Assembly: GCA_003640385.1 (NCBI GenBank)
Contig: RCAB01000360.1
Location: 1-64,000 of the forward strand
Direction: 5' to 3'
Origin: Setaria digitata
Lineage: Eukaryota; Nematoda; Chromadorea; Rhabditida; Setariidae
Length of the DNA stretch: 64,000 nucleotides
Shown one piece after another: positions 29,666 through 42,353 of this stretch. The translations under genes and the position numbers were made by a program. The notes below the pieces were generated by a model. It was not told the DNA's origin. It ran no database searches and saw only the letters and a list, made by a program, of their open reading frames with translations. The stretch's first letter is position 1. Each line of letters starts with the position of its first letter.

Positions 29666-32600
29666 CTGAAAGAGACTCTAATAATTTACTAAATTATTTA
29701 CATCAGCGAGAAATATTAATATGTATTTATAAATCATTTACTTTCCGAACAATCCGCCGTTGTTGGGACTTCCCATGGAAGGTGGCACTGTCATGATGGA
29801 ATTCTGAGGTGTCCGTGGACCGCACATCATGTTCAGATTCTGAGTTTGAGCCAATAATGCATTTGGGCGCAACATATGAGGCGACTGCGAATACATCATT
29901 GGACTAGCTTGAACACTGTGCACTGCAGGGTATTGATGACTACTCACTGCTTGGGAAAATGGAGGCGGTGGCTCGATTGATGCCTGACCCTGAAAAACAA
30001 TTACGGTTTAAAGAAATGCATTTTTTTTTTAAATTTTTGAAACTTTAATGATCTAGATCTTATAAATACTATGCGACTGCCAATTTTATTTTGCTATCAG
30101 TACCCTCTAAACTCTTCATAGCAAAAATCATAGCAAATTCAAGCAAAATTAACTATGTAATGGAAAGGTATTCTTTTTTCGAATAAGGATTAAAATTCAC
30201 TTCCTTCTGATAGACTTTGAAAAAAAAAAAAAAAAAAAAAAAGGATGAAGACTTAGAATTAATAAGATTAATATAATACGCACAGATCGAACCTGAGAAT
30301 CAATTCCATAGGAGTCCGATGAGTGAATGGGATGTTGTGTTGCCAAATTTCCTCCCATATTACAGCGGAACATCATCTGCAGTTGACACCCTTTTTGGTT
30401 ATGACATCGACAGAAAATACTGATCAAATTTATTTAGATAAGTTTATAACTTATTAATTTCTATTTCGAAAACTTTTGGGCGTTAGTTTTGATTAGAAAA
30501 TGACTTAGATAATTAATAAAGGGACTGGAACCATATTTTTGAAATTGGATAGCACTGCCAATGTCACTCCTGGGATGAGATTTGAAATCTTGCCCTACCG
30601 TTAATTAAATAATTGATGGTGAATGTGCTTCCAATACCTGATGCGGATAGATACTCTGCTGAGATGGATTCACAGACGGCATTCCCATTTGTCCGTTGAA
30701 ATTAGCATTGTTAACAAAATGACTCAATTGCTGGAATGGCTGCTGAGGTTGTTGCATGGAGAACTGTCCGCTGGGTGTTCCTGCTCCATGCATAGCATTT
30801 GTAGTGAGTGGTTGTGATGCAGTTGTACCATGTATTCCAGAAAGCATGTGCGGAGATTGCATTGGACCAGCATTCATCGAGCACATTGGTCCGCTCGGGA
30901 ATGAACAAATCTGGTTCGGCGGTGGACCGCAAAACTGAGTTGGTTGGCCCATAAAAGAAGGATGCTGCGGTGGACCGGGTTGTGTTGATGCATATGGTGG
31001 CAAGGATGGTACTCTGGAAATAAATAATGAAATCCATTTCACTTCAAATGGAAAACTTAAAAGTTAACTGTGAAAAAAAAAAAAAAACCTGGGTGATGGC
31101 CGAAGATGTGCCATAGGTATTTGCTGATTCATATGAACGACACCCATTCGTGAAGAACTAGGAATCGGTTGCATAATAGCGTTACCACCAGGTGGTATGC
31201 AACCACTACCCATCATCATGCTCATCACCGAGTTATTTCCATTATATGATGAGCCCACAAATGATGTTCCATTAGCAACAAAATTAGGCATACCATTCAT
31301 CGACATTCCATGTGGTAACACTGCAATCAGACAGGTTTAAATACAACTTTTTAAAGTAAATAAAGGAGACTGAGGAGAAAATAGGAGGTTGTAAAAAATG
31401 CCTGATTAAAACAATTCCAAACCTTAAACCAAAACCGGAATAATGTTGAGTGGAATTAAAGTAACGTCCCCATGCAGCATAAAATTTTTAGAACAACAAA
31501 AAATAATAGGATTAAACATTTAGTTCTTTCATAAAACATCAGGCTGAAGTCGCAAATTCAATCCGATTCTCAATTCTAGACATTTCTTCGTTATGAGCAA
31601 CATTCAGCTTTCTAATACGGGCATAGGACCACTGTACACTTTAAAATTTAAATTTTCAAAAACACACTTTGTAAAGTTGGCAAACAATGGGATGAAAGCA
31701 TATGTGCATTATTATATGGCATCCGATAATGGCGCACCGTCGCAAAGGATGAATGAGGAACAAGATTCCGGAGGCGTTCACGCATGAATAAATAATCCGG
31801 AGCACGGCCAATCTTCCTGCGTTTCTCACGTGCCGTTATGGCTCCCTTGATAAGCTTTAACTGATCAGCATAAACACCTTCCAGAAGCTGACATTCTTTT
31901 GCCTTAAAATTCACATTCCTTGAAAAAATAAAATTAAAATCGAGTTTTGCTGCTCGAACTTTCATTATCAGTTAACTGTTTAGCGAAAGAACTCTATGAA
32001 ATAAAAATCAGCTTTACAAGCAACTCATCAGTAAAGAACAAAACTTTACCTCCAGTGACAAAAATTCCTTAGCAAATATATTTCCAGCAAATTTGCCACT
32101 CAGTGCCATTTCTGACTTCATAAATTTACCGTACACCGGTTTTTCAGCAATCGAATAATGTAGCTTACCCTAATAAGATTTTTCTTTTAAACATATCAAA
32201 ATGCAACAATTTGTCATGCTATATTACATCCAAATTGACTGATGAGAGCTCTTTGCATCAAAAAAAAAAATGAGCAGTTGCACTGTTTGCAATTAATCTT
32301 TAGTTTATCATTTAAACTGCAAAAGGAATATACAAAATTTTCTGAAATCTTTCTCCCGCTCTATCTCTCATATCGACTGCAAATCCTCAAAAAATAGCCA
32401 AACAAAATAAACAGAGATATTATTAAGCAGTTGGAAAAAGCTACATGCATTCCTGTTAGCGTACACTAACAAAAAACATGAGAAACAAACCAGAAGCCTT
32501 TCATCATCATTATCAAGTTCTCGTTTCACAGTTGAGACAGTTTCGGTAGTAACATCAGTTTCCGAAACAATGCCAGGAGGTAGTTGTGCAGGAGGAAGAT

Positions 32601-35600
32601 TATGACAAAGATTTACCGCTGCCGCAGCTGCCATATAGGAAACCGTTGGTGGATAAAGGATACTAGTTGGATTTGCCTGTATAAGTGTATTTTGCGGACT
32701 GAACTGTTGCGACTGAAAATTAAATTCTATAAACTTTTTTTTCGTTCGCTAACACCGCAGGATATATTTTAAAATACAAATAACGAAGCTATATAATAAT
32801 GATTATCACCTCTCAAACCTTTTCGCTCTCTCGCCAAAAGACACATCAAAAGAAATAATAATAATGAAAAGCCGTAATGAAAAACTTAAATTTATTAAAT
32901 TTATTTACTTAAGCTTATTAATTACAGTTACTCGTAAATTTATTTATCCCAGTGTAACTGTTAAGTTCACCTGAGTCGCATCAACTGATGGTGGAGTTGG
33001 ATATATCATGTAATCCCCAACTGATGGCGGTCCTCCAACTCGTGCCATCTGAATGTGAAATTCATAAGTGAATCTTAAAATAAACCTTGCCTAAAGTGCT
33101 CAAAATGAGACATTTGTTAACTGAATTTTTCAAAAAAAAAAAAATCTTCAACAAGAAGTCGGGATGACGAACCACATTTGCAACGGTCCCACCCAAAATC
33201 TGCGTAGGCTCAACCCTTTCATTGCTTGCCGGAGGAGACAAATGTACTGAATCGGTTACAACAGTCTGAAAAATCAAGTGCTATGAGGACGGAAGTAATC
33301 AAAGACACAGCCTTACCTATAACAATTTACCTGTGAAATAGATTAGGATAGATTATTTTTTAAAAATCTGAAATACTACTTTTTAATAAGATGTCAACGA
33401 AGCAAATAATGGATTGCCTGTTGGAATAGGGAATATATTAGCTTTTCTTTCCCTTTTAATTCATTATTTTGATGAATTACTTTCGTCATAAGTATGATAT
33501 CTCTTAAATTATTTACCACCATTTCCTTATTATCCTCATAGAAACAAAAGACATACATCAACAGGACTTCTTCTTTCAATCATTGCAATAGTCGATGGAT
33601 TACAATCATCCAAGAACGACGACTGAGTATCACAATCGGAAGCGAAAATACTGGGAGCTAAATTAACACTTGCATTCGGTGGCACAACAGACCCGACTAA
33701 AAAATATATTTCAACAAACTTCTGAAAGTGATTTTTAAAAATTGAACGAAACTACCTAACTTACTAAACGTGACAGAAAAATTTTTATTCCCCATTTCAA
33801 ACTGATTGTCATATGTCCAGGGAGCAAAGAAAAGCTTCCAGGTCTCGCGACTACGAGGCTAAATTGAGTAGTTGAATTCTAATGTCCCATAACATGGGCG
33901 ATTATAGCATCTACATGCATAGTTTGTCTTTGTGGATCAAATAAAAAGCAGAAGCAAACCAGTTTTTATTGCAACGCATAATAATTTTATTAATAACTTG
34001 GTAAGAAAAAAAAGAGAGAGAGAGAAAAAAAAAGGAGACATTACTTTGCGGGAACACCGGTAAATTCCGTAAACTCTCTCCTGTCTGAGAAGTAGAAGCA
34101 GAATCGAGAGACTGCGACGTTGTCGGTCTCTTACATGAAGATTCCCTTGTTTCATCTTCAATCTCCCTGGACTCACGAAATTTAAATTCATCAGAGCATG
34201 TAAAATTAACTTCATTATCATCCTCATCATCTTCCTGCAAAATAAAACATTATTCCAAAAAATTTTTAAGCTTAACTCCTTGCCCTGCAAATATTTTCAG
34301 TATATAAAGGTCTAGATTACAGCCGATGGTTTCAGATGGTCTTGAGCAAGGAAGTTTCTAAACGTATTCATTTCCCACCTTTTTTCTAATTTTTGCAGAA
34401 ATATAAAGATTCATGATGATTACAAAAAAGAAAATAAACCCTGTGGGGAAAAATACCTACTATCTGCCCGCCCTAATGTCGTTTCGGAAAGTTATTCAGA
34501 ACGGTGCTGAAGCAATCCAAATAAGACCTATTTGCAAGCATATTTGGAAAGAAATTTGTTAGTCCTCAGGACAAACACGTACACCAACTTTTGTTGTGAG
34601 AAAAGATACATCCAGTGCTTCAATGCCGCTCCATTCCAGTTTTTCATCCGATTTCCGTTTTCGTCCCTTAGATTTTCTGCTCTGAGAAAAAAGTATTATA
34701 AGAATATTCTGCAGTCAGTGAATGGAAAACTTATCAATACCTCAGATCGGAAATTAAATCAGAACTGACGAAATGTCGAAGTTCATATTTAATTTTTTAA
34801 TTGAATTTTTAAGGGCAATGAGTGGACAAAAAGGTGAACTTTTACTAAATTTAAAAACAACCTTTTTCGATCGAAAGCTGTTAAATGAACCAGCTTGCTG
34901 TTCTATAATTGTAGGTCCATGTTTCCTGGCTGACGAATTGAAATCACTGTTTAAACAATCTTTTGACTGCATCCGATTTAACGATTCCGTCTGTGATGCA
35001 TCACAAGCTGGAGAACGTGGTCTGAAACATGGGTGATGGTTTACTTTTTAATAAAAAAGCTGAAACACTTTATCAAATAAAGATCATGATCGTGTTTCAG
35101 AATATAGTTCAAGATAAATGAAACTTCATCACGAGTCGAAAACTCTTTGTTGTTTGAAAATTCATAAATAATCTTTTTTTAAATCTCAACCAAGTAAAAA
35201 ACAAAAATGCTTAGATTTACCGGCTAGTAGGACTTAAATTTTGATAGACTGGTTTACAGTTGCCGATTTTACCAAACATCTGGACGGAGTTTCTTCGCAC
35301 TCGTCGACGTTCCGGAGATTCTGTTAAAGTTGAAGTTTCTGGTGTTTTTGGACATATGTGCCTATCTTCTGCAGAAAAGAATAGCCAAAATCATTTGAAT
35401 CAAGCAAATGTTAGGATTTAAAATTCATTAGAGCAAATGATTTAGAACTTTCATTACAGAAATAAGATTATGAATATCATCGGATTTCTCTTCAGTAAAT
35501 AAAAAGTATCGCAAATAAAATTAAGATTATTAAACACGAGGATTAAAGGTTAACATTATCAAATCTTTATTCATTTGTCAAAGCTTATTTACCATGTGTT

Positions 35601-38600
35601 GGATCTATACGCCCAGATCGTGAACCATTCCTGGAATTACGAAAGCAGCTCTCACGTATCCAGTCTAAATTATGCTCACTACCGACAGTTTCCAAATTGG
35701 AAGCTAAAATCTTCTTTTCCCAGGGTGGTGAACGCGGTGGTGATGGAGATCGCATATACGATGAAGAACGTCGATGAAACATGGCTAATCGCCTAAAAGC
35801 AGTAGTGGTGTTAAATACCAAGAAAAAAAAAAACATGCAGCACCAAAAGTTATTGATATCATTTTACCTATCAAATTCTTTAGATCATTTACAACATTTT
35901 ATGAATAAAAAAAAAAGGCAAAAAAAAAGCTAACTCTTTCATCGTCTCCAAACTGGAACTGTTGCTAGGAAAATTAATGGCTGCACAACATGACTGGCTA
36001 GGTTCCTGATTAACACAGGTTTCTGAAAATCAAAATATTAAGTCCTCAAGCAATGAGTTATCAGTCGATAATGACGTGATATCTCCATCCGGTTTTAATT
36101 TGTCTAAATAATTTTCATGAACAAAGGGAAACAATGATAACTTTATAGGAACAAATGTTGAAAAAATATTCAAAAGACGACTGGAGGAAATATACCCTGC
36201 TGAGACGTTACACACTGGGACGGTAGACCGGACATAGCAGTAGCACTACTGGGCTGTTGCAAACGACATTGCTGACAACCACATCCTTCTTCGCGATCCT
36301 TTCGTCGCATTCCATCCGTGAAATTCCACCTTTCAAGAGATTAACGTATGGCCAATAATATTTTGATTTCAATTTAAGAAAGACATACCGTTACGTGAAT
36401 GACGTCAGTCTCACGTAGAAAATAAACTGAACTGGCACAGTAAGACGTCATATCTGTTTGAAGATACCAGAATTAAAGAAACAAAAAAAAAAAAAAAGTG
36501 TTATGTTTGCCATTCTAACTCTTAGGTATTTTTTAATTTTAACATCTCAAAATGTCTGATTTCCGAATCTGATGTCCCCATAGAACTGGAATGCAAAAAA
36601 ATAAATATCAAGTACCTGCAGTCGTCATCGCTTGTAGCAGCTGACATTAAAAGGCCTAAACCAGAAGAGGATGGTGATTCCGTGTTTTCTTTCCTCCTGT
36701 TATTTGCTGGAGCAATAAAGGATTCTTCAAAAAACCTAAAAATTTCAAATCTAAAGCAATCTGTCTGTATGAGGACCTTCAGATTATCAATTTAATAAAG
36801 ATTTTTCGATGTCAATTGGAAACGGTTCGAAAAATATAATATACCATGATTGACTTCATTTTCCCATATTCATGATATAATCAAATCAACAACACCACTT
36901 TACACTTTCTTTTCCTTTTATCACGAGACATATAAAGTATGAGATGGAAAAAAAAAAACTCCAAAGTCAAATAAATTGAAATTCAAGAACGAAATAGGAA
37001 ATCAATAAAAAAAAATTTGATAAAAATTAACCTCTGTGCTGCTCGTGCACCATTCACCATCGTCCCATACATTGCATTATGTCGTTCAACACCAGGCCCT
37101 GGTTCACATTCGCTTAGTCTTTTTTTTCGTTTTCGAAATGATGGAGTACTCCGTAACCTTGTATGTCCGCCTGTGGCTGGTGGTGTTCGTGCCGTAAAAC
37201 TGCTACTTCTACTATTGAAAAAGTCTGAGTCTTCATCATTGATAATCTTTTCATTCTGTCTGAAGTATTTAGTAATGGAAGTAAAACTAGACCTTTAACG
37301 ATTATTAATTTTAGCAACTACTGTATAAGGAGGAAATAAGGAGGAGGTGAATGCACATACCATCCACATAAACGGACAATTCTCTCCCACTAACCAAAGA
37401 AGAGAAAAAAAGATTCTAAGTCCCCTGTTCCTTCAATTCTTACAAAAAATAACCTACTGATAGTCATACTTGATGGGAGTAATTTTAATAAACATAAACC
37501 TCATCAATAAATCATCCGAAGCCTGGACAACAATTAGCGAACTTGGGTACCACATATGAACGCCGTCCACGTCCACCAAAACCATTTTTGGTAAACTGCT
37601 TTTAGCTGATGATGCCTGCAAAAAAAAATACTACATTAATTAGTATTCCAGTTGACCTTTTAATCACCTCATCACTCAAATATGGCGAAGTTTTGAATGG
37701 TGAACTGCAGGAAACAATTCTCTGCGTAGTTTAGTTATAGACGTATTTTCTGATCTGAAACTATATATTTTATCTGACATCCAACAAATAAACTCTGTAA
37801 AGTCCTTTTTTATTAGAAAAAAAAAAAAAAAAAAAAGCTAACATTTTCAGCATAACCAACGTAACCAACGTTATCTGCTGAGCTCAGGTTTCTTTCCACA
37901 TTGACAATTAAACAGAAAAACTGTAACCATTCAGACCATAATTTATCAACGGCAGCTTTTGAAATAGTTCCTGCAGCATCATGATTACCGATAACTGTCC
38001 CTGAATCGATCGACGAAGACGGCACTGGATTCACTTGATGCACAACGGAAGATAACGGTTCGCAGCAGCTACCTGAATATGGTGCTGCTGAAGAACCACC
38101 GAAATTACCTGAAAAAAAAATTCTTGTAAAGAACAACGGATGCATTAAAGCGTGCTATTATTAATCATCACAAAAACTTCAACCACAATCATTACATGCT
38201 GATTTGGTATACAGCAAAGCCAAAAAAAAAACCGAAAGAAAAAAGGAAAAACTGATTACCAGAATGTAACAGGTTTGAAACTTTGATGAAATTTAAAAAA
38301 AAAAGACACTAAAGAGTTGAAACATACTACACTGTGGGGTGGAAGGCTGTTGCTGCAATAAGGATGTGGTCGAATCCACGATTCGTGGTTGTTCGGGTAG
38401 TAATACAGCACGCATTGACCATGGTCCTAATATCACCGACTGCTTTTTACCCAGATCCAAATGACGTCGTGAAAGGCGAAATAAAGTAGGCTGCCGTTGT
38501 ACAGAAACAGTGGCACAAACAATATTTTCACCATGAACGAAAAAATTGAAACTGATGCCATTTACATAACTAGAAATAAATAAAATAAACTTGATGATCA

Positions 38601-40975
38601 TATATTTAAAAGCTTAGTAAGCTAAAAGATAGGAGAAAAAAACTCCATAGTCCATTGCAATACAAAGCTTATGTTATTGAAATACCCCTACTCCTCGCCG
38701 TGTACATCCTTTTTGCATCCTATTTAATCATCACTAAAATTGCTTTGAAAACGGATATGGATCCACTCAAACTCTGAAGTTATATAATTAACATGCAATT
38801 CTTAAAACCAAAATTATATGAAATAAGAATTAAATACGTAACTAATAAGAACTTACATAACGAATAAGGTGAAAATTTGAGGAAAACATACTTTGGAGAA
38901 CAATGTATACGATCGGATGAAGGCACTTCATATGGACGAGTAAAATATTTTCCGATTCGAATATATCCATTTTTCAGCATATTCCTAAAAAAAATAGAGT
39001 CTGACAACTGTTTTAAATTACTTCTTAAATCCTCCTGTTAGAGAGAATAGAGAAAAATGTTCAATGACTAATCAAAACCTAGTACTAAGTAAAACTCCCA
39101 TCCATTTTGCTCTCCGCCAGAAAGGAAGCTGGAGAGAAAAACCAAATAAAGAAAGATAAAGCCAGAAATCCACACTGTGTCGACAAGAAAAAAAAAAAGC
39201 ATAAAATGAAACTTTTAAACAAACGATCTCCACACAACCATAACTTTTTTGACCAGAGGTGTAACCATAAAAGAATTTTTTTCATATCTAAAACTTTCAA
39301 AACTTGAACTTACCGTTCTATCAAATTGTGCAGTGCTTTGAAGAAGAGTGTCCTTGTTTCATACTGTATGCCAGGAACTGACCAGTTACCTTGGCCGTCT
39401 TCAGCACCTGAAAATTTCAATTACATTAAAAATTTGTTAGCAGAAAAGTAAAAAGAGACGGCAAATATTAAAACTTAACGTAAGCTTGCCCTTACTCATG
39501 TTACTGTTTACTTTAGCTTAACACTAATAGACTGCTAACAGAATTTATTTTATTGCTTAAATTAAACAAAGACTTTTTATAAGGGAGTTTTCTGAAAGTC
39601 CAGGGTAGCGCAGAATCAACTTGGAAAACATTATTTAGAATAATAGCAGGAACAAAAGAGGACAAGGGGAAAAAACTCGGGAAGTAAATAATCAACTGGA
39701 AATTTTAGTCCTCATCCAACCTGTTTGCTTAGTTTTCTCAAATACGAAACAAGAAATTCTAAAGGGAAATACTCTCTTGCTAAATACACAATTTTTCGAC
39801 CATAATTAAATAACAAACACACATGCAAAAAAAAAAAAAAATTTTTCGAAGTCAGCAACATACACGCTAAATGACTGGTATATTCGGTGAGACAATCCGG
39901 TTCATCGTGAGAATACCAGAAAACCCACAATTCCTTAACAACATCTATTCTATAATCTGGTAACTGCATAGCTGCAAGTGTTCCGGTTGGTTGGGGTGGT
40001 TGACGCCTCCAAGCACAAAGAATCCCTGCTTGTAAACATTTCGCATAAGCGCTCAACACTGGATCCTGTTCGAGGCTTGTCCAAGCTCTTTGTGACAAGG
40101 GTGTTGTTAAGCACTTCCATTTTAAGCCATTTAATTCCGTCTGGAAAACGGATTTATTTCGCAGAAACAAGTAATTAAAAACAATCACCCATCCTTCTCT
40201 TAACTACAAACTTCCACTGAGTGTCCCTTCTGTTCTAAAAACCAAGAGATTAACTGCACCTCAGAATAAATTCAACAATGAGAGTCGAACTAAACGAAAT
40301 GATTCCTTTTAAAGCATAACTCATCAGATCTCGCTTCAGAATATCCAAGAATATTTGCACATTATCAATGTTTTCATAATATCCTCTCCTGTAGCATCTT
40401 TATTTCAAATGGATTTTTTAATTTGGCAATATTGCTCCTTCTCGTGGCTTATTTCCTAGAACTTCGCTCCTTTTTCCTCTTCTCACTCACCACAACTTAA
40501 TTTGCATCGACAAATGAACAAGGAGGGAACATTTATCTTTCTTAGTAGGAAGCTAAGCACAAAATAAGGACTATGACAGGCCTCATGTTTGCAACACAAT
40601 CGATAGTAACAAGCGCTGACTGACTGCTTTCCTACCAAATGAAGTATGAGAGTGAAAAGTCCTTAAAAGCCATAAACATCTGGTATCTCTTACTTGATTA
40701 AGAATATTTTTACATCCGAGATATTAAAGAAGAAAAGCTTTCAGTGGTAAGTTGACAGAGATTCCTAATTCCCAGTTCTCGATATGAAGATATAAAAAGT
40801 TGAGCAGCGACAAATAAATTAAATGGAATAAGAGATTAGGAGTCTACCTCAGAAAGGGAACAAATACTGGGTGTTAAAAGAGATCAAAAAGATAGATTTT
40901 AAAGGTAAATCTTAAACTTACCAAAGCAAAGACGTTCGTGTGACAATCTTCAAGACTTCCACCATTAGTGGACAT
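21105..40975 (-). CDS. MED13: Mediator subunit 13 (CDK8 module), complete
   Basis: A 46-exon gene on the minus strand. Nearly all junctions are GT-AG and in phase from ATG (40975) to TGA (21107-21105), giving about 2,530 residues; human MED13 is about 2,170 and C. elegans LET-19 longer. The N-terminus [14 protein letters not shown] and the C-terminal [17 protein letters not shown] are diagnostic. MED13 joins the kinase module (CDK8, cyclin C, MED12) to core Mediator and blocks its contact with RNA polymerase II; this nuclear repressor role is family knowledge. Exon coordinates are given in the three sub-region entries. The least certain borders are the ends of exons 18, 19, 22 and 40, where more than one in-phase donor exists. 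The start is supported by a TTTCAG acceptor one base before ATG. No premature stop or frameshift is needed. Confidence 0.95.
26079..26126. repeat. 24-bp direct repeat, two copies
   Basis: Two adjacent 24-bp units (26079-26102, 26103-26126) differ at one base (TTAAGATAGACAG versus TTAAGACAGACAG). They lie in the MED13 intron between exons 36 and 37 (26518-26383 and 25937-25732). Confidence 0.9.
29742..36735 (-). other. MED13: MED13 variable middle, exons 9-26
   Basis: Exons 36735-36616, 36329-36196, 36022-35935, 35792-35593, 35368-35221, 35021-34862, 34681-34583, 34234-34045, 33696-33557, 33265-33173, 33048-32973, 32712-32491, 32169-32050, 31902-31782, 31320-31089, 31013-30638, 30376-30293 and 29989-29742. 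Mostly low-complexity and presumably disordered: Ser/Arg stretches ([20 protein letters not shown]), an acidic run (EDDEDDNE), basic patches ([10 protein letters not shown]), then a Met/Gln/Pro/Asn/Gly-rich part from 31320 to 29742. One more conserved island lies at 32169-32050 ([20 protein letters not shown]). Vertebrate MED13 has a comparable disordered linker that regulates turnover. No specific degron is claimed here. Confidence 0.85.
30220..30242. repeat. Poly(A) run of 23 nt
   Basis: Uninterrupted A run in the MED13 intron before exon 26; it is poly(T) on the sense strand of the gene. It is one of many A runs of 10 or more nt on the plus strand between 21 and 41 kb. Confidence 0.9.
37032..40975 (-). 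other. MED13: MED13 N-terminal domain exons 1-8
   Basis: Exons 40975-40922, 40140-39864, 39407-39314, 38984-38892, 38569-38328, 38108-37843, 37615-37500 and 37259-37032. They encode the conserved MED13 N-terminal domain: [99 protein letters not shown] and [20 protein letters not shown]. Exon 8 ends in a basic Arg/Lys-rich stretch, [10 protein letters not shown], that could be a nuclear localisation signal. The domain contacts the rest of the kinase module and core Mediator in known structures. Confidence 0.92.
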
Positions 40976-40980
40976 ACTGA
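40976..40980 (-). promoter_or_regulatory. MED13: Candidate trans-splice acceptor at MED13 ATG
   Basis: On the minus strand TTTCAG is followed by T and then the ATG, so the coding exon has a one-base leader. Joining the only upstream candidate exon (41650-41491) would read into a stop after three codons in its own frame, so spliced-leader addition or a non-coding 5' exon is more likely. Confidence 0.5.
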
Positions 40981-41047
40981 AATTTGGTGAAATATTTAGC
41001 TATCACCAATAAAGTAGCATGAAATCTACACAAATTCTCAGATTATG

Positions 41048-41141
41048 CAGCAGCAGCGAACGGTAGTAGTAGTACTAGTAGTAATGGTGGCGATGATGGA
41101 AATAGTGGTGGTGGTAGTGGAAGTAATTGTAGCAGTAGTGC
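41048..41141. repeat. Degenerate AGT/GGT/GTA trinucleotide repeat
   Basis: Imperfect trinucleotide array (GTAGTAGTAGTACTAGTAGT, then GGTGGTGGT-type units) just upstream of the MED13 start codon. Confidence 0.8.
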
Positions 41142-41490
41142 AGGATCCAGTAATTACAATACTTGTAACTGTAATAAATAGTGTGTGACTATTTTCTTAT
41201 AGGAAAATAAATCACAGTTGTCTACATACACACCAAACCAAAATGTTTCGAGAAAAAAAACATAAATTATTGCTAATGTTGTTTCGGCCACCTTTTTCCT
41301 GTTGGCTAATATATAGTTCTTTACCAGCGGAATAACAATAAGAGAACAGAGTGAAGCAGGCGAAACGGAAAAAGACGTGAAATTGTTAGAAAATAAAAGG
41401 GAATTGATGAACAGAAATGAAAAGTCACCAGAGTTCAGGCGCGAATATCCGTGGTTTGGTGACGTTGAAGGTAGCCACATCTAGAGCTAC

Positions 41491-41650
41491 CTTATTCCAA
41501 TTTATGTAACATTTTCCTGGTCCTTGTAAGGACATTCGCGCCAATGCTTCGTTATCCGAAAGACCAAACTGCTGAGGAGATTCTGGCAATTGTCGTGATG
41601 ACAGCGAAAATTTTTTTTCCCTTTTCCTTGTTCTTTTTCTTGGAATAAAT
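41491..41650 (-). CDS. Unassigned candidate exon upstream of MED13
   Basis: A minus-strand open stretch begins after an excellent acceptor, TTTTTACAG, and could end at AATAAG|GTAGCT. It starts with a basic run, RKRTRKREKK, followed by LPESPQQFGLSDNEALARMS and LQGPGKCYINWNK. The open frame continues to a stop at about 41425. The composition looks protein-like, but I do not recognise a family and cannot phase it to MED13 exon 1. It could be an alternative 5' exon, a small gene or chance. Confidence 0.25.
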
Positions 41651-42217
41651 CTGTAAAAATTAAGGAATAAGGAAAAAATCCGCAACAAATACGCGACGAA
41701 TTCTATCACGATTTAGAACGAAAGTAATAAAAGGTTACACGCAAACGATATTTTTATATTTAGATTAAATTACGATTATAAAATCCTTCGTTACATTCGA
41801 TATCTAGTTTCTCTTACAAATTTACAGCTAATCCAGTCTTACTCTTTGTTGCAATTACTGTTACTTTTGTCAGCATAATTTACCACTTCTGTTCTTTACA
41901 AACTATTATCGATCATTCCTATTTCCCCTTTCCCTTCTATTCCTCTACACATAATAGAGACTTTTTATTGCCTCTCCGCAGCAATGAATTTACCGGCTCC
42001 AATAGACGATGATTTCCAATATCTTAACCTTTTAATCATTTCCATACTTCTGTTAATCTCCATCGAATCCTGCGGCAGAACCGTCTCATTCAGCTCTGAA
42101 CCAAAACCGAAGCTTTAATCAGCAGCTACATATGAATGAAATTTCATACTTAATCAAGTAAAAAAAAAAAAAAACACCAATTCGTTAAACAAGCAATTGG
42201 GATTTATCAGGAAAGTG

Positions 42218-42353
42218 ATAATTAACTACGAAACTAATCTTTATCCTAAATCAATTAAAATATATACACAAATATTTCGACCGNGTTATAATTAACTACG
42301 AAACTAATCTTTATCCTAAATCAATTAAAATATATACACAAATATTTCGACCG
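42218..42353. repeat. 66-bp duplication flanking a single N
   Basis: Positions 42218-42283 and 42288-42353 are identical and separated by NGTT, with N at 42284. This looks like two contig ends with unmerged overlap joined by a one-base gap, rather than a biological tandem duplication. Confidence 0.85.

Noticed and set aside
36390..36453. Candidate MED13 exon with good-looking borders
   Set aside because: Its phase fits neither neighbour, while exon 36735-36616 joins 36329-36196 perfectly without it.
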